Positions 53,303 through 62,998 of a stretch of 64,000 nt of DNA are shown here, in pieces (the first letter of the stretch is position 1; each line of letters opens with the position of its first letter). Made by a program: the position numbers and the translations under genes. Where the stretch lies: NCBI GenBank assembly GCA_963677175.2, contig CAXXES010000001.1:62001-126000 (forward strand). Reading direction: 5' to 3'. The notes beneath the pieces are model-generated. The model was given only the letters and a program-made list of their open reading frames with translations, had not been told where the DNA came from and did no database searches. The stretch comes from Sunxiuqinia sp963677175. Its GTDB lineage: Bacteria > Bacteroidota > Bacteroidia > Bacteroidales > Prolixibacteraceae.

Positions 53303-56300
53303 ATGAAACATCTTCTACCTATTTTCATCTTAATATCAATGCTGGCGCCGGTTAAACAGGCCAATGCTGCACCCAGCTTTAACAACGGTGCTACGACAAC
53401 CTTAATTGTTGACGAGAGTTCAGCAGCCACATCAATCACCGATTTACTTGCAATCACCGATACGGACACTGGCAACCCCTTAAGCTGGTCGGTGATTACG
53501 CCCCCCGCTCATGGTAGCCTGGGTGGATTCAATGCGACGGCTACCAGCACAGGCTCGTCGATTACACCAAGCGGATTGACCTACACTCCAACAAGTGGTT
53601 ATAGCGGATTCGACTCGTTTGTCATCGCAATTAGCGATGGTACGGCAACGGATCAAATAACAGTAAATGTTACCGTGAAAGCCAGCCAAAGCATCACTTT
53701 CGAAGCCATTGGCAATAAAATCTATGGTGATGCTGATTTTACCCTTGGCGATGCCACGACCGACAAAGGATTGACGGTGACCTACACTACAGCTGACCCC
53801 ACCGTCGTTTCGATTAGCGGGAATACGGCCAGCATTTTGAAAGCCGGAAGCACCACCATCACTGCAAGCCAGGATGGCGATGCCACACATGCAGCAGCGA
53901 CTTCGGTACAACAAACCCTGGGTGTTTCTCCCAAAGATTTAACAATTACTGCTGAAGACAAAACCAAGACCTATGATGCTACGGTGTACAGCCCATTCAC
54001 CGTAAGTTATACTGGATTTGTGACAGGTGAAGATGAAAACGATTTGGGAGGAACACTGACCTTCACGGGTTCAGCGGCCACTGCGACCGATGTCGGTAAA
54101 AACTATGTCATTACGCCCGAAGGATTGAGCTCTTCGAACTACCAGATCTCTTTTGTTGACGGCGAATTGGAGATCAACCCCAAAACCTTAACGGTAACGG
54201 CAGATAATCAGAGCAAGCCATATGATGGCACCGTATTTCGTTCGTTCACTGTAAGCTATCGTGGATTTGCAACTGGTGAAGACGGAGACGATTTGGGTGG
54301 TGTCCCTACCTTTAGTGGAACAGCAACTTCCGCAACAGATATTGGCGAGGATTATACAATCATCCCGGGAGGATTGAGTTCCTGGAATTATTCGATTCAC
54401 TACGTCAGTGGCAAGCTGGACATTACAACAAAAGAGCTTGTGATTTTAAATGCTACGGTAGTCAACAAGGTATACAACGGTCAAGCCGATGCAGCCATCA
54501 GCGGTGCAATCCTGTCGGGGGTAGTCGGAAACGACGATGTTTCGCTGGACAACCACACAGCGGGTGTATTTGCGCAAGCCGGGGCGGGATCGAATATCAC
54601 AGTGACCACATCGATGACTATCAGCGGAGCAGACGCGGGGAAGTATACGTTAACACAGCCTGCGCTAACCGCCAATATTACGAAAAAGGCTTTAACAATT
54701 ACGGCGGATAATAAGACCAAAACCTATGACGGTGGGTCTTACGGCCCATTCACAGTGAGTTATTCCGGATTTATAACAGGTGAAGACGAGAATGATTTAG
54801 GAGGAGCACTGACCTTCACGGGTTCAGCTGCCACAGCTATCAATGTGGGGACAGCCTATGTCATTACGCCGGAAGGAATAAGCTCTTCTAACTACGAAAT
54901 CTCTTTTATTGACGGCGAATTGGACATTACTCCAATGGAACTAACTGTGACCGCCGGCACCGGACAAACAAAAGTCTATGGCGAAGCAGACCCGACATTC
55001 ACTTATGCGGTTGCAACTACGTTAGTAACTGGAGACAGCTTCTCGGGCGAACTAACCCGCACGACCGGCGAAGATGTTGGCGTGTATGCCATCACCCAGG
55101 GAACATTGACTGCCGGGGCCAACTACGACCTCAGCTTTGTTAGCAGCGATTTCAGCATTACCCAAAAACCAATTACAGTGACAGCCAATGCCGGACAAAC
55201 AAAAGTCTATGGCGAAGCAGACCCGGTGTTTACTTACGAAGTTGCACCTGCTTTGGCAAATGGCGACAGCTTCTCAGGCGAACTGAACCGAACCGCTGGT
55301 GAAGATGCTGGCTTGTATGCCATTGCCCAGGGGACACTGACTGCCGGAGCCAACTATGACCTCAGCTTTGTCAGCAGCGATTTCAGCATTACCCAAAAAC
55401 AAATTACGGTAACTGCCGACGCCGGGCAAACAAAAGTCTACGGCGAAGCAGACCCACTATTTACTTACTCGGTTACACCCGATTTGGCAACTGGCGACAG
55501 CTTCTCGGGCGAACTGAACCGTGCGGCTGGTGAAGATATTGGCGTGTATGCCATCTCCCTGGGAACACTAACCGCGGGGAACAACTATGACCTCAGCGTT
55601 GTCAGCAGCGATTTCAGCATTACCCAAAAACCAATCACAGTGACTGCCGATGCCGGACAAACAAAAGTCTATGGCGAAGCAGACCCGGTATTCACCTACG
55701 AAGTTGCACCGGCTTTGGTCAGTGGTGAGAGCTTCTCGGGAGAGTTGACCCGCATCGCCGGTGAAGATGTTGGCGCCTACGCAATCGCTCAGGGAACATT
55801 GACGGCTGGTGCCAACTATGACCTCAGCTTTGTTAGCAGCGATTTCAGCATTACCCAAAAGCCAATTACAGTGACGGCTGAAGCCGGACAAACAAAAGTC
55901 TATGGCGAAGCAGACCCGGTATTCACCTACGAAGTTACACCTGCGTTGGAAAGTGGCGACAGCTTCTCGGGCGAACTGAGCCGAACCACTGGAGAAGATG
56001 TTGGTGCATACGCGATAGGTCAAGGTACATTGATAGCCGGATCCAACTATGACCTGAGCTTTGTCAGCAGCGATTTCAGCATTACCCAGAAACAAATTAC
56101 GGTAACTGCCGATGCCGGGCAAATGAAGACCTTTGGCGAAGCAGATCCCGTGTTCCTCTACGAAATTGCACCTGTTTTGGAGAACGGCGATGCCCTTAGC
56201 GGAGAGCTAGCAAGAGAAGCCGGAGAAGATGCAGGTTCATATGTAATCACCCAGGGTAGCTTGACAGCAGGTTCAAACTACGAGCTATCCTTAATCAGTG

Positions 56301-57358
56301 AAACATTCACCATCAAGCCAGCATCACAAAGCATCAGTTTTAACCCGATTCCGTCGAAACATCTGGAAACCAATGCGGATTTTATGCTTGACGCAACTGT
56401 AAGCTCAGGTCTTCCGGTAAGCTACACCTACACTTACAATGCGACGGAAGCTCCCGCCACCGTCTCGGAAGACGGATTTGTCCGCTTGATGACTTCGGGC
56501 GAAGTTGAAATTACCGCCTCGCAAGTCGGTAACAACAACTACCTGCCTGCCGAACCTGTTAGCCGGTGGTTGACAATCACCAGTTCGGATGCCAGTATTC
56601 ATCATTTCTCAATTAAAGGGGAAAACTTTGTCCAGCCTGAGCAGGAATTCTTTTACCGTATGGATTGCGACGACCAGGAAACATCAGTAACAATTAACTA
56701 CCACACCGATGCCAATGCCTCCTCTGGCGAAACAAATCCATTGGTCATTGAAACGCCGGGCCCGGGGGTATACCGAAAAAGCGTGACGATCACTTCGCAA
56801 GACGAAACTCAGCAACGAACATACTACATCACCGTTGAAAAGAGTTTCAATTTTGATGAAATCATTAAACAGAAGTACAACAACGTTTTATTGGTAAACA
56901 ATAACCCGGAGACCAACGGAGGCTACCGTTTTACTGACTTCAAATGGTACAAAAACGGCCAGTTGATCAGCACCGGACAATACTACTCGGCAGGAGAAGA
57001 TGCTTCAGACCGACTGGATTCGAATGCATCTTATTCGGTGTCGTTGACCACTAGCGACGGCAAAGTGCTTCCTTCCTGCGAATTTAATATCGACCGGAAC
57101 AATACCTTTGCGTTAACAGCAAGTCCCAACCCCGTAAAGGCGGGAAGTACGATTGAAGTGGTAACAAACTACAGCAACAGCATGCTAGGCGATCGCTCCG
57201 TGCAAATTACCAGTCTCTACGGGGCACCGATCTTGCGACAGGTATCAGCCAGCAACGAAACCACGATTACGCTTCCCAATAGCCTGGCTCCGGGAACCTA
57301 TGTCGTGACTACGGTTGCTTCGGGAATCATTCTCACCTCCAAAATCATTGTTCAGTAA
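53303..57358 (+). CDS. Giant T9SS-secreted protein 2: YDG and MBG-type repeats
   Basis: 1351 residues with a signal peptide (1-22, ANAA). A cadherin-like Ig domain (about 25-130) is followed by a BIG-like domain (KASQSITFEAIGNKIYGDAD), four YDG/MBG-like domains (about 210-544), six MBG_2 units of 77 residues (from 54935), and the same C-terminal half as protein 1 with a type A sorting domain ending LTSKIIVQ. It lacks the beta-propeller of protein 1, and its repeats have diverged more. Likely a surface adhesin exported by T9SS; a duplicate of module 1. Confidence 0.87.
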   Translation: MKHLLPIFILISMLAPVKQANAAPSFNNGATTTLIVDESSAATSITDLLAITDTDTGNPLSWSVITPPAHGSLGGFNATATSTGSSITPSGLTYTPTSGYSGFDSFVIAISDGTATDQITVNVTVKASQSITFEAIGNKIYGDADFTLGDATTDKGLTVTYTTADPTVVSISGNTASILKAGSTTITASQDGDATHAAATSVQQTLGVSPKDLTITAEDKTKTYDATVYSPFTVSYTGFVTGEDENDLGGTLTFTGSAATATDVGKNYVITPEGLSSSNYQISFVDGELEINPKTLTVTADNQSKPYDGTVFRSFTVSYRGFATGEDGDDLGGVPTFSGTATSATDIGEDYTIIPGGLSSWNYSIHYVSGKLDITTKELVILNATVVNKVYNGQADAAISGAILSGVVGNDDVSLDNHTAGVFAQAGAGSNITVTTSMTISGADAGKYTLTQPALTANITKKALTITADNKTKTYDGGSYGPFTVSYSGFITGEDENDLGGALTFTGSAATAINVGTAYVITPEGISSSNYEISFIDGELDITPMELTVTAGTGQTKVYGEADPTFTYAVATTLVTGDSFSGELTRTTGEDVGVYAITQGTLTAGANYDLSFVSSDFSITQKPITVTANAGQTKVYGEADPVFTYEVAPALANGDSFSGELNRTAGEDAGLYAIAQGTLTAGANYDLSFVSSDFSITQKQITVTADAGQTKVYGEADPLFTYSVTPDLATGDSFSGELNRAAGEDIGVYAISLGTLTAGNNYDLSVVSSDFSITQKPITVTADAGQTKVYGEADPVFTYEVAPALVSGESFSGELTRIAGEDVGAYAIAQGTLTAGANYDLSFVSSDFSITQKPITVTAEAGQTKVYGEADPVFTYEVTPALESGDSFSGELSRTTGEDVGAYAIGQGTLIAGSNYDLSFVSSDFSITQKQITVTADAGQMKTFGEADPVFLYEIAPVLENGDALSGELAREAGEDAGSYVITQGSLTAGSNYELSLISETFTIKPASQSISFNPIPSKHLETNADFMLDATVSSGLPVSYTYTYNATEAPATVSEDGFVRLMTSGEVEITASQVGNNNYLPAEPVSRWLTITSSDASIHHFSIKGENFVQPEQEFFYRMDCDDQETSVTINYHTDANASSGETNPLVIETPGPGVYRKSVTITSQDETQQRTYYITVEKSFNFDEIIKQKYNNVLLVNNNPETNGGYRFTDFKWYKNGQLISTGQYYSAGEDASDRLDSNASYSVSLTTSDGKVLPSCEFNIDRNNTFALTASPNPVKAGSTIEVVTNYSNSMLGDRSVQITSLYGAPILRQVSASNETTITLPNSLAPGTYVVTTVASGIILTSKIIVQ
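54935..56320 (+). repeat. Six tandem 231-bp MBG units
   Basis: Units every 231 bases, same family as at 46808 but with more sequence difference between neighbours; the last unit is the most divergent (QMKTFGEADP). Confidence 0.88.
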
Positions 57359-57389
57359 TTCGTCTGGTAGTATTTAAAAATAAAATAAT

Positions 57390-58283
57390 ATGAATCGTTT
57401 CAAATTCAATCAATACAAACAAATCCTGATTGCAGCATTACTGTTATTATCTGCGGGAGCAGCAACAGCCCAAAATCCCCAATTGCCAAAGGGCGAATTT
57501 TCGGTTTACCTAAAAGGACTCAACTCGAAATTGAACATCGGCATGCGTGAATACGGCGACAGTGACACCCGCTTCGGTGCGGGCGCCGGTCTTCAGTACA
57601 GTTGTTGCTTTTTGCCAGGATGGAGCTTTTCGGGTGCGTTGGAATACCAATCGTATCGCTCCGAGACCATCCTCGACAACTTTGCTGACAGCTATCGTAT
57701 GAATGATGCTGAAGGCGACGACATGATTTTCCGCAGCTCGGCCAGCCGATACCACGAAAGGCAATCGGTCGGAATGCTGAACATTCCGCTATGGATCCAG
57801 TGGGAGAGCAAAGCCCAGTCAACCAAGCTGTTTGCAGCAACAGGTGTTCAGCTGGGTCTCCCACTTGCTGCCAACTACACAGCAACAGCCTCTTACTTGG
57901 AGACTTCCGGCTACTTTCCGCAATGGGATACCGAATTGACCAGTCCCCGTTTTATGGGATTCGGAAGCTGGGATACCAAGCACAGCGGCAAAGAAAAGTT
58001 GAAACTAAAAAACAGCTATTCGTTTCTGTTCGAATTCGGTTTTAAACAGCAACTACAAGCCACGCGCCACCTGTATGTAAGTGCCTATGTGGAACTGGGG
58101 CTGAACGACCTCGCTAAAGCAAGCGACCCGCAAGCCCTTATCGGCTACGATGTCAATAATCCGACTGATTTCAATTATGCCTCGGTAATTTACAGCTCGC
58201 CGCAAGCTGCCAGCGACAATTATACACACAAGGTGACCTCCCAAAGCTTCGGCTTCAAAATGCGTTACGCCTTTAGCTGGTAA
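57390..58283 (+). CDS. Outer-membrane beta-barrel protein paired with giant protein 2
   Basis: 297 residues, a close paralogue of the protein at 51804, with the same signal peptide and C-terminus. Differences cluster in the 5' two thirds; the last ~240 bases (from 58045) are nearly identical to 52459-52697, suggesting gene conversion. It starts 31 bases after giant protein 2. The 89-bp element is inserted inside its stop codon and rebuilds it. Confidence 0.78.
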   Translation: MNRFKFNQYKQILIAALLLLSAGAATAQNPQLPKGEFSVYLKGLNSKLNIGMREYGDSDTRFGAGAGLQYSCCFLPGWSFSGALEYQSYRSETILDNFADSYRMNDAEGDDMIFRSSASRYHERQSVGMLNIPLWIQWESKAQSTKLFAATGVQLGLPLAANYTATASYLETSGYFPQWDTELTSPRFMGFGSWDTKHSGKEKLKLKNSYSFLFEFGFKQQLQATRHLYVSAYVELGLNDLAKASDPQALIGYDVNNPTDFNYASVIYSSPQAASDNYTHKVTSQSFGFKMRYAFSW

Positions 58284-58371
58284 GTACTGCGAATAATTTA
58301 GTGTCATGTTTCGAGTCTTTAACAATTTGTGATAGAAGCGAAACCGAAAATATCAAATAGGTCCGTGACCT
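58283..58371 (+). repeat. 89-bp dispersed element, copy C, with known empty site
   Basis: Flanked by TA (58281-58282 and 58372-58373). The paralogous module reads CTGGTAACAACT at 52691-52702 without insertion, while here CTGGTA, the 89 bases, then TAACAAATC occur. This shows insertion with duplication of TA. Confidence 0.9.
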
Positions 58372-58373
58372 TA

Positions 58374-59632
58374 ACAAATCCCGGAGCAAACAAAAAGGTT
58401 TCGATATAACAAAAGCACTTCAGTTCGCTGAGGTGCTTTTTGTTTTGATCTTTTTATTTTCAGCCACAGATTCCTCAGAGAACAAGGATTTGTCCATACG
58501 CATGCCCCAGCTGCCATTCGAATGATTAGCCACGAATGAATGAGGACTCTTGACCTTCGGAGCACAGCGCAAGCAGCCCCGTCACAATACAGTTTTTCAA
58601 ATCCACATAAGAAAATAAACCCATCACAACGAGATTCTTTTCACCGGCGAAGGGTGACAACACAAGTTCAGGACAACCCGTTTTCTGAAACCCTTGATTT
58701 TAGCGGCCCCCGAGCAGGAATGACCCTCCCCGGAGGCTTTTCACCCGCCACAGCGAAGAATGACCCGCCACAGCGTGAAATTTCGGTGTCACAACGGAAA
58801 ATGAGTCGCCCCTGAGCAAAATTTCATCGTCACAACGGAAAATGAGCCGCCCCTGAGCTGTTTTTGTGTCGCAATCGCCCCTAATCAGCCATCAATCAGC
58901 CATTTTTTGAATTCAACTGGCATTGCGAAGCGTCCCCGAGGCAATTTCTCGGATTCAATTGGCTTGCGGAAGCGTCCCCGAGACAGTTTCTGCAATTCCC
59001 AGGGTGGCTGGAGGGGGTTCAGGCTGTGGTTGGTGTAGTCTGCTAACCCTTTCGGGTTGCTTGCACCGTGTCGCTTGCTTGTGCGACTTGGGTGCCGCGG
59101 TTTCCGAACCGCAGATTTATGACTTTTTGACGGTATCAAAGCCTGTTCCGATTGGCCGAAAACTGAGGACGTTGCCAGGTCAGTGACGAAGTATATACAA
59201 CGCCCAAAGGTTTTAAAAACACTTTGGGGTTGACTGAACTGAAGGCTTGTCACTGAATCCTGGATGCCAGATCACAATCTCTGTTCCTCTGTGGTTAAAA
59301 AGGGACTGAATGCAGAATGCTCGAGGTTGGCATGATTCGAATCAGCTTTTAACACTATTGCTTTGCCTGCAAAATATTATTCTTAATTTTAACAGCAGTT
59401 TATCTGGATAATGGATGAAGTAGTACATTTAAATCGGAAAGGGCCCGGCGATATCCCTTAAGTTTCGAGCCCAATGCAAGTATCAATACCAGGACAACAA
59501 CACGTCTTTTCATTTCCCTCTCGTCATCCTTGGCTTTCGATGCCTATTATTTCTTCAGTCAAGCTAAACTAAATGGCCCATTTGGTCGTTGATTTTAGAA
59601 GTTTAATTATTTTCGAATTCAAAAATTACAAA
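58374..59632. other. Repeat-rich gap, no gene seen
   Basis: About 1.26 kb. After the terminator at 58415 it holds pairs of short direct repeats (CACAACGGAAAATGAG at 58792 and 58833; GAAGCGTCCCCGAG near 58927 and 58969). The open frames here show no protein-like composition. At 59400-59513 on the minus strand a 37-codon frame begins RRVVVLVLILALGS, perhaps a signal-peptide remnant. Confidence 0.5.
58415..58446 (+). terminator. Terminator of adhesin module 2
   Basis: GCACTTCAG-TTCG-CTGAGGTGC followed by TTTTTGTTTT, the same as at 52739, now pushed downstream by the 89-bp element. Confidence 0.88.
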
Positions 59633-60043
59633 ATGGCAAAATTACTCGGACCACGAACAAACGATACGGTCACCAATATTTGGTTACTTATCTTCAGGGT
59701 ATCAGCAAGCGCTTTTATGCTCACCCATGGGATCCCCAAATTTTTACAGTTAATTGAAGGCAATACGCAGTTTGCTGATCCCTTTGGACTTGGGCAAACC
59801 CTTAGCCTGGTGTTGGCTGTGTTTGCCGAATTTCTGTGTTCGGTGCTCATTATTTTGGGTATTGGCACGCGGCTGGCCAGCATTCCGCTTATTGTTACCA
59901 TGGCAGTGGCGGCATTTCAGATTCATGCTGCCGATCCTTTTCAACATAAGGAATTGGCGTTTCTATACCTGATCGTTTTCATCACCATCCTGGTGCTTGG
60001 GGGAGGACGATTCGAACTGGGACGCGTTTTCCGGGGCCGCTAA
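59633..60043 (+). CDS. DoxX-family membrane protein
   Basis: 136 residues from the ATG at 59633 (an upstream ATG at 59573 adds a non-hydrophobic stretch unlike the family). Four membrane helices; RVSASAFMLTHGIPKFLQL at the start and AEFLCSVLIILGIGTRLASI are DoxX-like. Family members are linked to quinone or thiosulfate redox or to stress resistance; the role here is open. Its stop overlaps the stop of the convergent MBOAT gene by four bases. Confidence 0.87.
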   Translation: MAKLLGPRTNDTVTNIWLLIFRVSASAFMLTHGIPKFLQLIEGNTQFADPFGLGQTLSLVLAVFAEFLCSVLIILGIGTRLASIPLIVTMAVAAFQIHAADPFQHKELAFLYLIVFITILVLGGGRFELGRVFRGR

Positions 60044-61566
60044 AAACGGAAGTAGATAAAAGGTTGCAAGCCTGACTGGGCTACCAGCGCAATGACGAGC
60101 AATACCAGCAGTACGGCGGGGATCTGCGCCCATACCGGCAGGGCGATAAAGGCGCCGCGCAGTTTTTCCTTGTAGCGGTTGGGCACCCAAATAACGACCA
60201 AGCCCAGCAGAAAAACAAGGATAACCCATTGGTAGCTTTCCCAACCTGCCGTGAGGTTTTGCGGAATGAAATGATGCCGGATCTGGTAAAACAATTGCTG
60301 AATAACGCTGTAGTCGCGCGCCCTGAAAAAGATCCAGGCCAAGCTAACCACCTGAAAGGTGACAAATACGGAAAGCAGCTTTTTCCAGCCTTTGGGTTTC
60401 GAACCCAGCGACAAAACCTTTCGGAAAAACTTCTCCAAGGCCAGCCCAAGTCCGTGAATGGCGCCCCAAATGAGGAACCGCAGGTTGGCACCGTGCCACA
60501 AGCCCCCCAGAATCATCGTAATTAAAAGATTGGCGTACATCCAGACCGTTCCTTTGCGGTTCCCGCCCAGCGGAATATACAGGTAATCGCGCAACCAAAG
60601 CGACAGCGAAATGTGCCAGCGATGCCAGAAATCAGTTAGGCTGGAAGCCTGATAAGGCGCGTTGAAATTCACCGGAATCTTGAACCCCAGAATCAGCGCC
60701 AGCCCAATGGCAATGTCGGTATAGCCCGAAAAGTCGCAGTAAATCTGGATGGAATAGGCGTACACCGACAGCAGGTTTTCCAGCCCGGAATAGGCCAACG
60801 GCGCTTCAAAAACCCGGTCAACAAAGTTCAGAGCCAAAAAGTCGGCAATCACCATTTTCTTAAACAGCCCCTTGGTGATCAGAAAAATGGCGTGGCTGAA
60901 TTCCTCCTTCTTCAGCCTGAATTTTCGATACAACTGCGGAATGAATGACGATGCCCGGACAATGGGGCCTGCCACCAACTGCGGGAAGAAGCTCAGGTAG
61001 AAACTAAAGTCAAGCGGGTTTTTCACTGCTTCGGAGTCGCCGCGAAACACGTCAACCAAGTAGCTGATGGCCTGAAAGGTGTAAAACGAAATTCCAATCG
61101 GCAACAAAATAGACTGCTCGTCCACCACATCGAGGGCCACCTGGTTCAGCAGCCAGCCAATCCAGTTGAACACCTGATAATCGGTTTGAAACAACTGATT
61201 GACTGTATCAATAAAGAAATAGGTATACTTGAAATATCCCAAAATCAGCAAGTTCAACCCCACCGCCAAAGTCAGCCACAAGCGCTTGCTTTTGCGGCGG
61301 CCAACCAACAAGCCAAAACCATAGTTTGCCAGGCACGAAAAAGCCAACAGCGCCAGAAAAGCGCCACTCATCTGGAAATAAATAAACCAGCTGACCATCA
61401 ATAAATAGCCGTTGCGCAGCGGATTTTTCCGGTACACCAGCGAGTACACGCCCAGCACAAAGGTGAAGGCGATCCAAAAGGCCAGTCCTGTGTAAAACAG
61501 CGGTTCATCGGGATGGTACTGCCAGATGCTTCGGATGATATCGGTCAGGCGCTCAATCATGGGCAA
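60040..61566 (-). CDS. MBOAT-family O-acyltransferase
   Basis: 508 residues with about 11 membrane helices. The AlgI/DltB-type signature is visible: SFYTFQAISYLVDVFRG, FFPQLVAGPIVRASSFIPQL, FSGYTDIAIGLALILGFKIP, FWHRWHISLSLWLRDYLYIP and, with the catalytic His, GGLWHGANLRFLIWG. It passes acyl groups across the inner membrane for addition to a polysaccharide. It overlaps the SGNH-like gene upstream by 14 bases; the two probably act as a pair. Confidence 0.93.
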   Translation of the reverse strand: MPMIERLTDIIRSIWQYHPDEPLFYTGLAFWIAFTFVLGVYSLVYRKNPLRNGYLLMVSWFIYFQMSGAFLALLAFSCLANYGFGLLVGRRKSKRLWLTLAVGLNLLILGYFKYTYFFIDTVNQLFQTDYQVFNWIGWLLNQVALDVVDEQSILLPIGISFYTFQAISYLVDVFRGDSEAVKNPLDFSFYLSFFPQLVAGPIVRASSFIPQLYRKFRLKKEEFSHAIFLITKGLFKKMVIADFLALNFVDRVFEAPLAYSGLENLLSVYAYSIQIYCDFSGYTDIAIGLALILGFKIPVNFNAPYQASSLTDFWHRWHISLSLWLRDYLYIPLGGNRKGTVWMYANLLITMILGGLWHGANLRFLIWGAIHGLGLALEKFFRKVLSLGSKPKGWKKLLSVFVTFQVVSLAWIFFRARDYSVIQQLFYQIRHHFIPQNLTAGWESYQWVILVFLLGLVVIWVPNRYKEKLRGAFIALPVWAQIPAVLLVLLVIALVAQSGLQPFIYFRF

Positions 61567-62929
61567 GCGTATCGGTTGTAGTTTGCAAGGCCTCCAAAAG
61601 GATTCGGCCCAATTGCTGGCCTACCATTTCGGCACCTTCATCCGAAAAATGAACGTAGTCTTTCCGCCCCAAAGCCGGCGATGCGTTGACCCAACGACTC
61701 ATGGCTCCCTCGCCACCCATAAAGGCCTGCAAATCCCAAAAAGCCGCGTGGTTGTGCATGGCTATTTCGTATTGAATTTGTTTGATGACGGGAATATTGG
61801 GGTAGGAAACAAACTGCCCGTCATGCATCCGGGCCATGTCCGACACGCCAATGATGAGGATGGGAACTTCAGGCCGGATTCGTTTAAGGAAATCGATTTG
61901 TCGTTGAAAATACCTGCGGAAATGGGGGTAGTCGTCAGCCTGAGCCGGCACCAGATTCACCCCAAAATGGAGTACAAACAAGCCCACCTTCACTTGCCCC
62001 AGCATTTGGGCGATGGCCACCTGGTTTGATGATTCAAAAGTTGGGTAAGACAAGCCCCGCAGCGCAATGTTGTCGACCAACACGCCGGAGCCGGTTTCGA
62101 GCGACAGGCCGGCAATGTTCAGACTATCTTTCGCGGCAAAGTCGAAACGAATATCATCGGGCGTACGGTTAAACTGGAAATCAAGGGTCGCCAATTGATT
62201 CTGTGGCAGCAAGTAGCCAGAGTAAATCATTTCGCGTCCCTGCATCACGGTCACCAGGCAACTGTCTTTGGCAGTGTAGTATAACTTCATCAATTCGTAA
62301 TCGGGCCCGGGATTGAGCCGTTTGATTCGCCGGATTCGAAACCAGCCTTTCGCATTGACAGCAGCTAGCAAGGCATTTTTAAACAACAAACTTTCGTTAA
62401 TGAAGTCTTTGTCCTGAAAGGTTTTAATCTCCCAGTTTTTCGAAGTTTCCAAGACCAACTGATGCTGAGTGTTGTAATAAAAATCTAAAGGCACAAACCC
62501 CGGTCCTCTACCGGAGAACAGCGCCTGCAATTTCTCGCGCAAAGCCGAGGTAATGCGGTCATTCTCAATTTGCGAATCGCCAAAATAGACCACCCGAACC
62601 GGCAATTTAGATTCTGACGCCTGTTTCAGCTGATGGGCCAGCCCTTGAAAGCGCAGGGAATCATCTTCGGCAAAAATCAAGGGAACAGGATGAAAAAGCG
62701 CTGCTTCCGGCTGCTGCATAACCGACACTTCTAAAAGATCAGGTTTTGGTTCGGAAGCGGTCAAAGTATCGGCTGCCGGCTCTGGAATTTCCTGCACCTC
62801 AACAGGCAAAGATTCCTGAATAACAAGCGCCGAAACAGGCGTACCTTCTTCCGCCTTCCATAAAAAAAGGAGAACCGAGAAAACAGTAAGCAGGATTAAA
62901 AAGTATAAGAATTCCCGAACAGGTGTCAT
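61553..62929 (-). CDS. SGNH-hydrolase-like acyltransferase partner
   Basis: 458 residues: one N-terminal membrane helix (5-23), a Pro/Glu-rich linker, then an SGNH fold with RVVYFGDSQIEND (Ser119 as nucleophile), FGVNLV (block III Asn) and KDYVHFSDEGAEMV (Asp/His of block V). Such proteins complete O-acetylation of a glycan in the periplasm using acyl groups delivered by the MBOAT partner, encoded next in the operon. The polymer is unknown. Confidence 0.84.
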   Translation of the reverse strand: MTPVREFLYFLILLTVFSVLLFLWKAEEGTPVSALVIQESLPVEVQEIPEPAADTLTASEPKPDLLEVSVMQQPEAALFHPVPLIFAEDDSLRFQGLAHQLKQASESKLPVRVVYFGDSQIENDRITSALREKLQALFSGRGPGFVPLDFYYNTQHQLVLETSKNWEIKTFQDKDFINESLLFKNALLAAVNAKGWFRIRRIKRLNPGPDYELMKLYYTAKDSCLVTVMQGREMIYSGYLLPQNQLATLDFQFNRTPDDIRFDFAAKDSLNIAGLSLETGSGVLVDNIALRGLSYPTFESSNQVAIAQMLGQVKVGLFVLHFGVNLVPAQADDYPHFRRYFQRQIDFLKRIRPEVPILIIGVSDMARMHDGQFVSYPNIPVIKQIQYEIAMHNHAAFWDLQAFMGGEGAMSRWVNASPALGRKDYVHFSDEGAEMVGQQLGRILLEALQTTTDTLAHD

Positions 62930-62998
62930 GATCCGATTTTAGCTGTCGAATAAAAGTAAAGTTAAAATCGGGTATCTGCAAACGCTTGAAAAACTTCC

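Noticed and set aside
46808..56320. Possible CRISPR-like arrays
   Set aside because: The repeats are contiguous coding units without unique spacers; the 21-bp arrays also lack spacers, and no cas gene is present.
58885..59253. A 122-codon minus-strand frame
   Set aside because: It covers direct DNA repeats (repeated RGRF segments) and has no other protein-like feature.
59400..59513. A 37-codon minus-strand frame starting RRVVVLVLILALGS
   Set aside because: Val/Leu/Ile-rich like a leader peptide, but no antiterminator, terminator or biosynthetic gene follows. More likely a signal-peptide remnant or chance.
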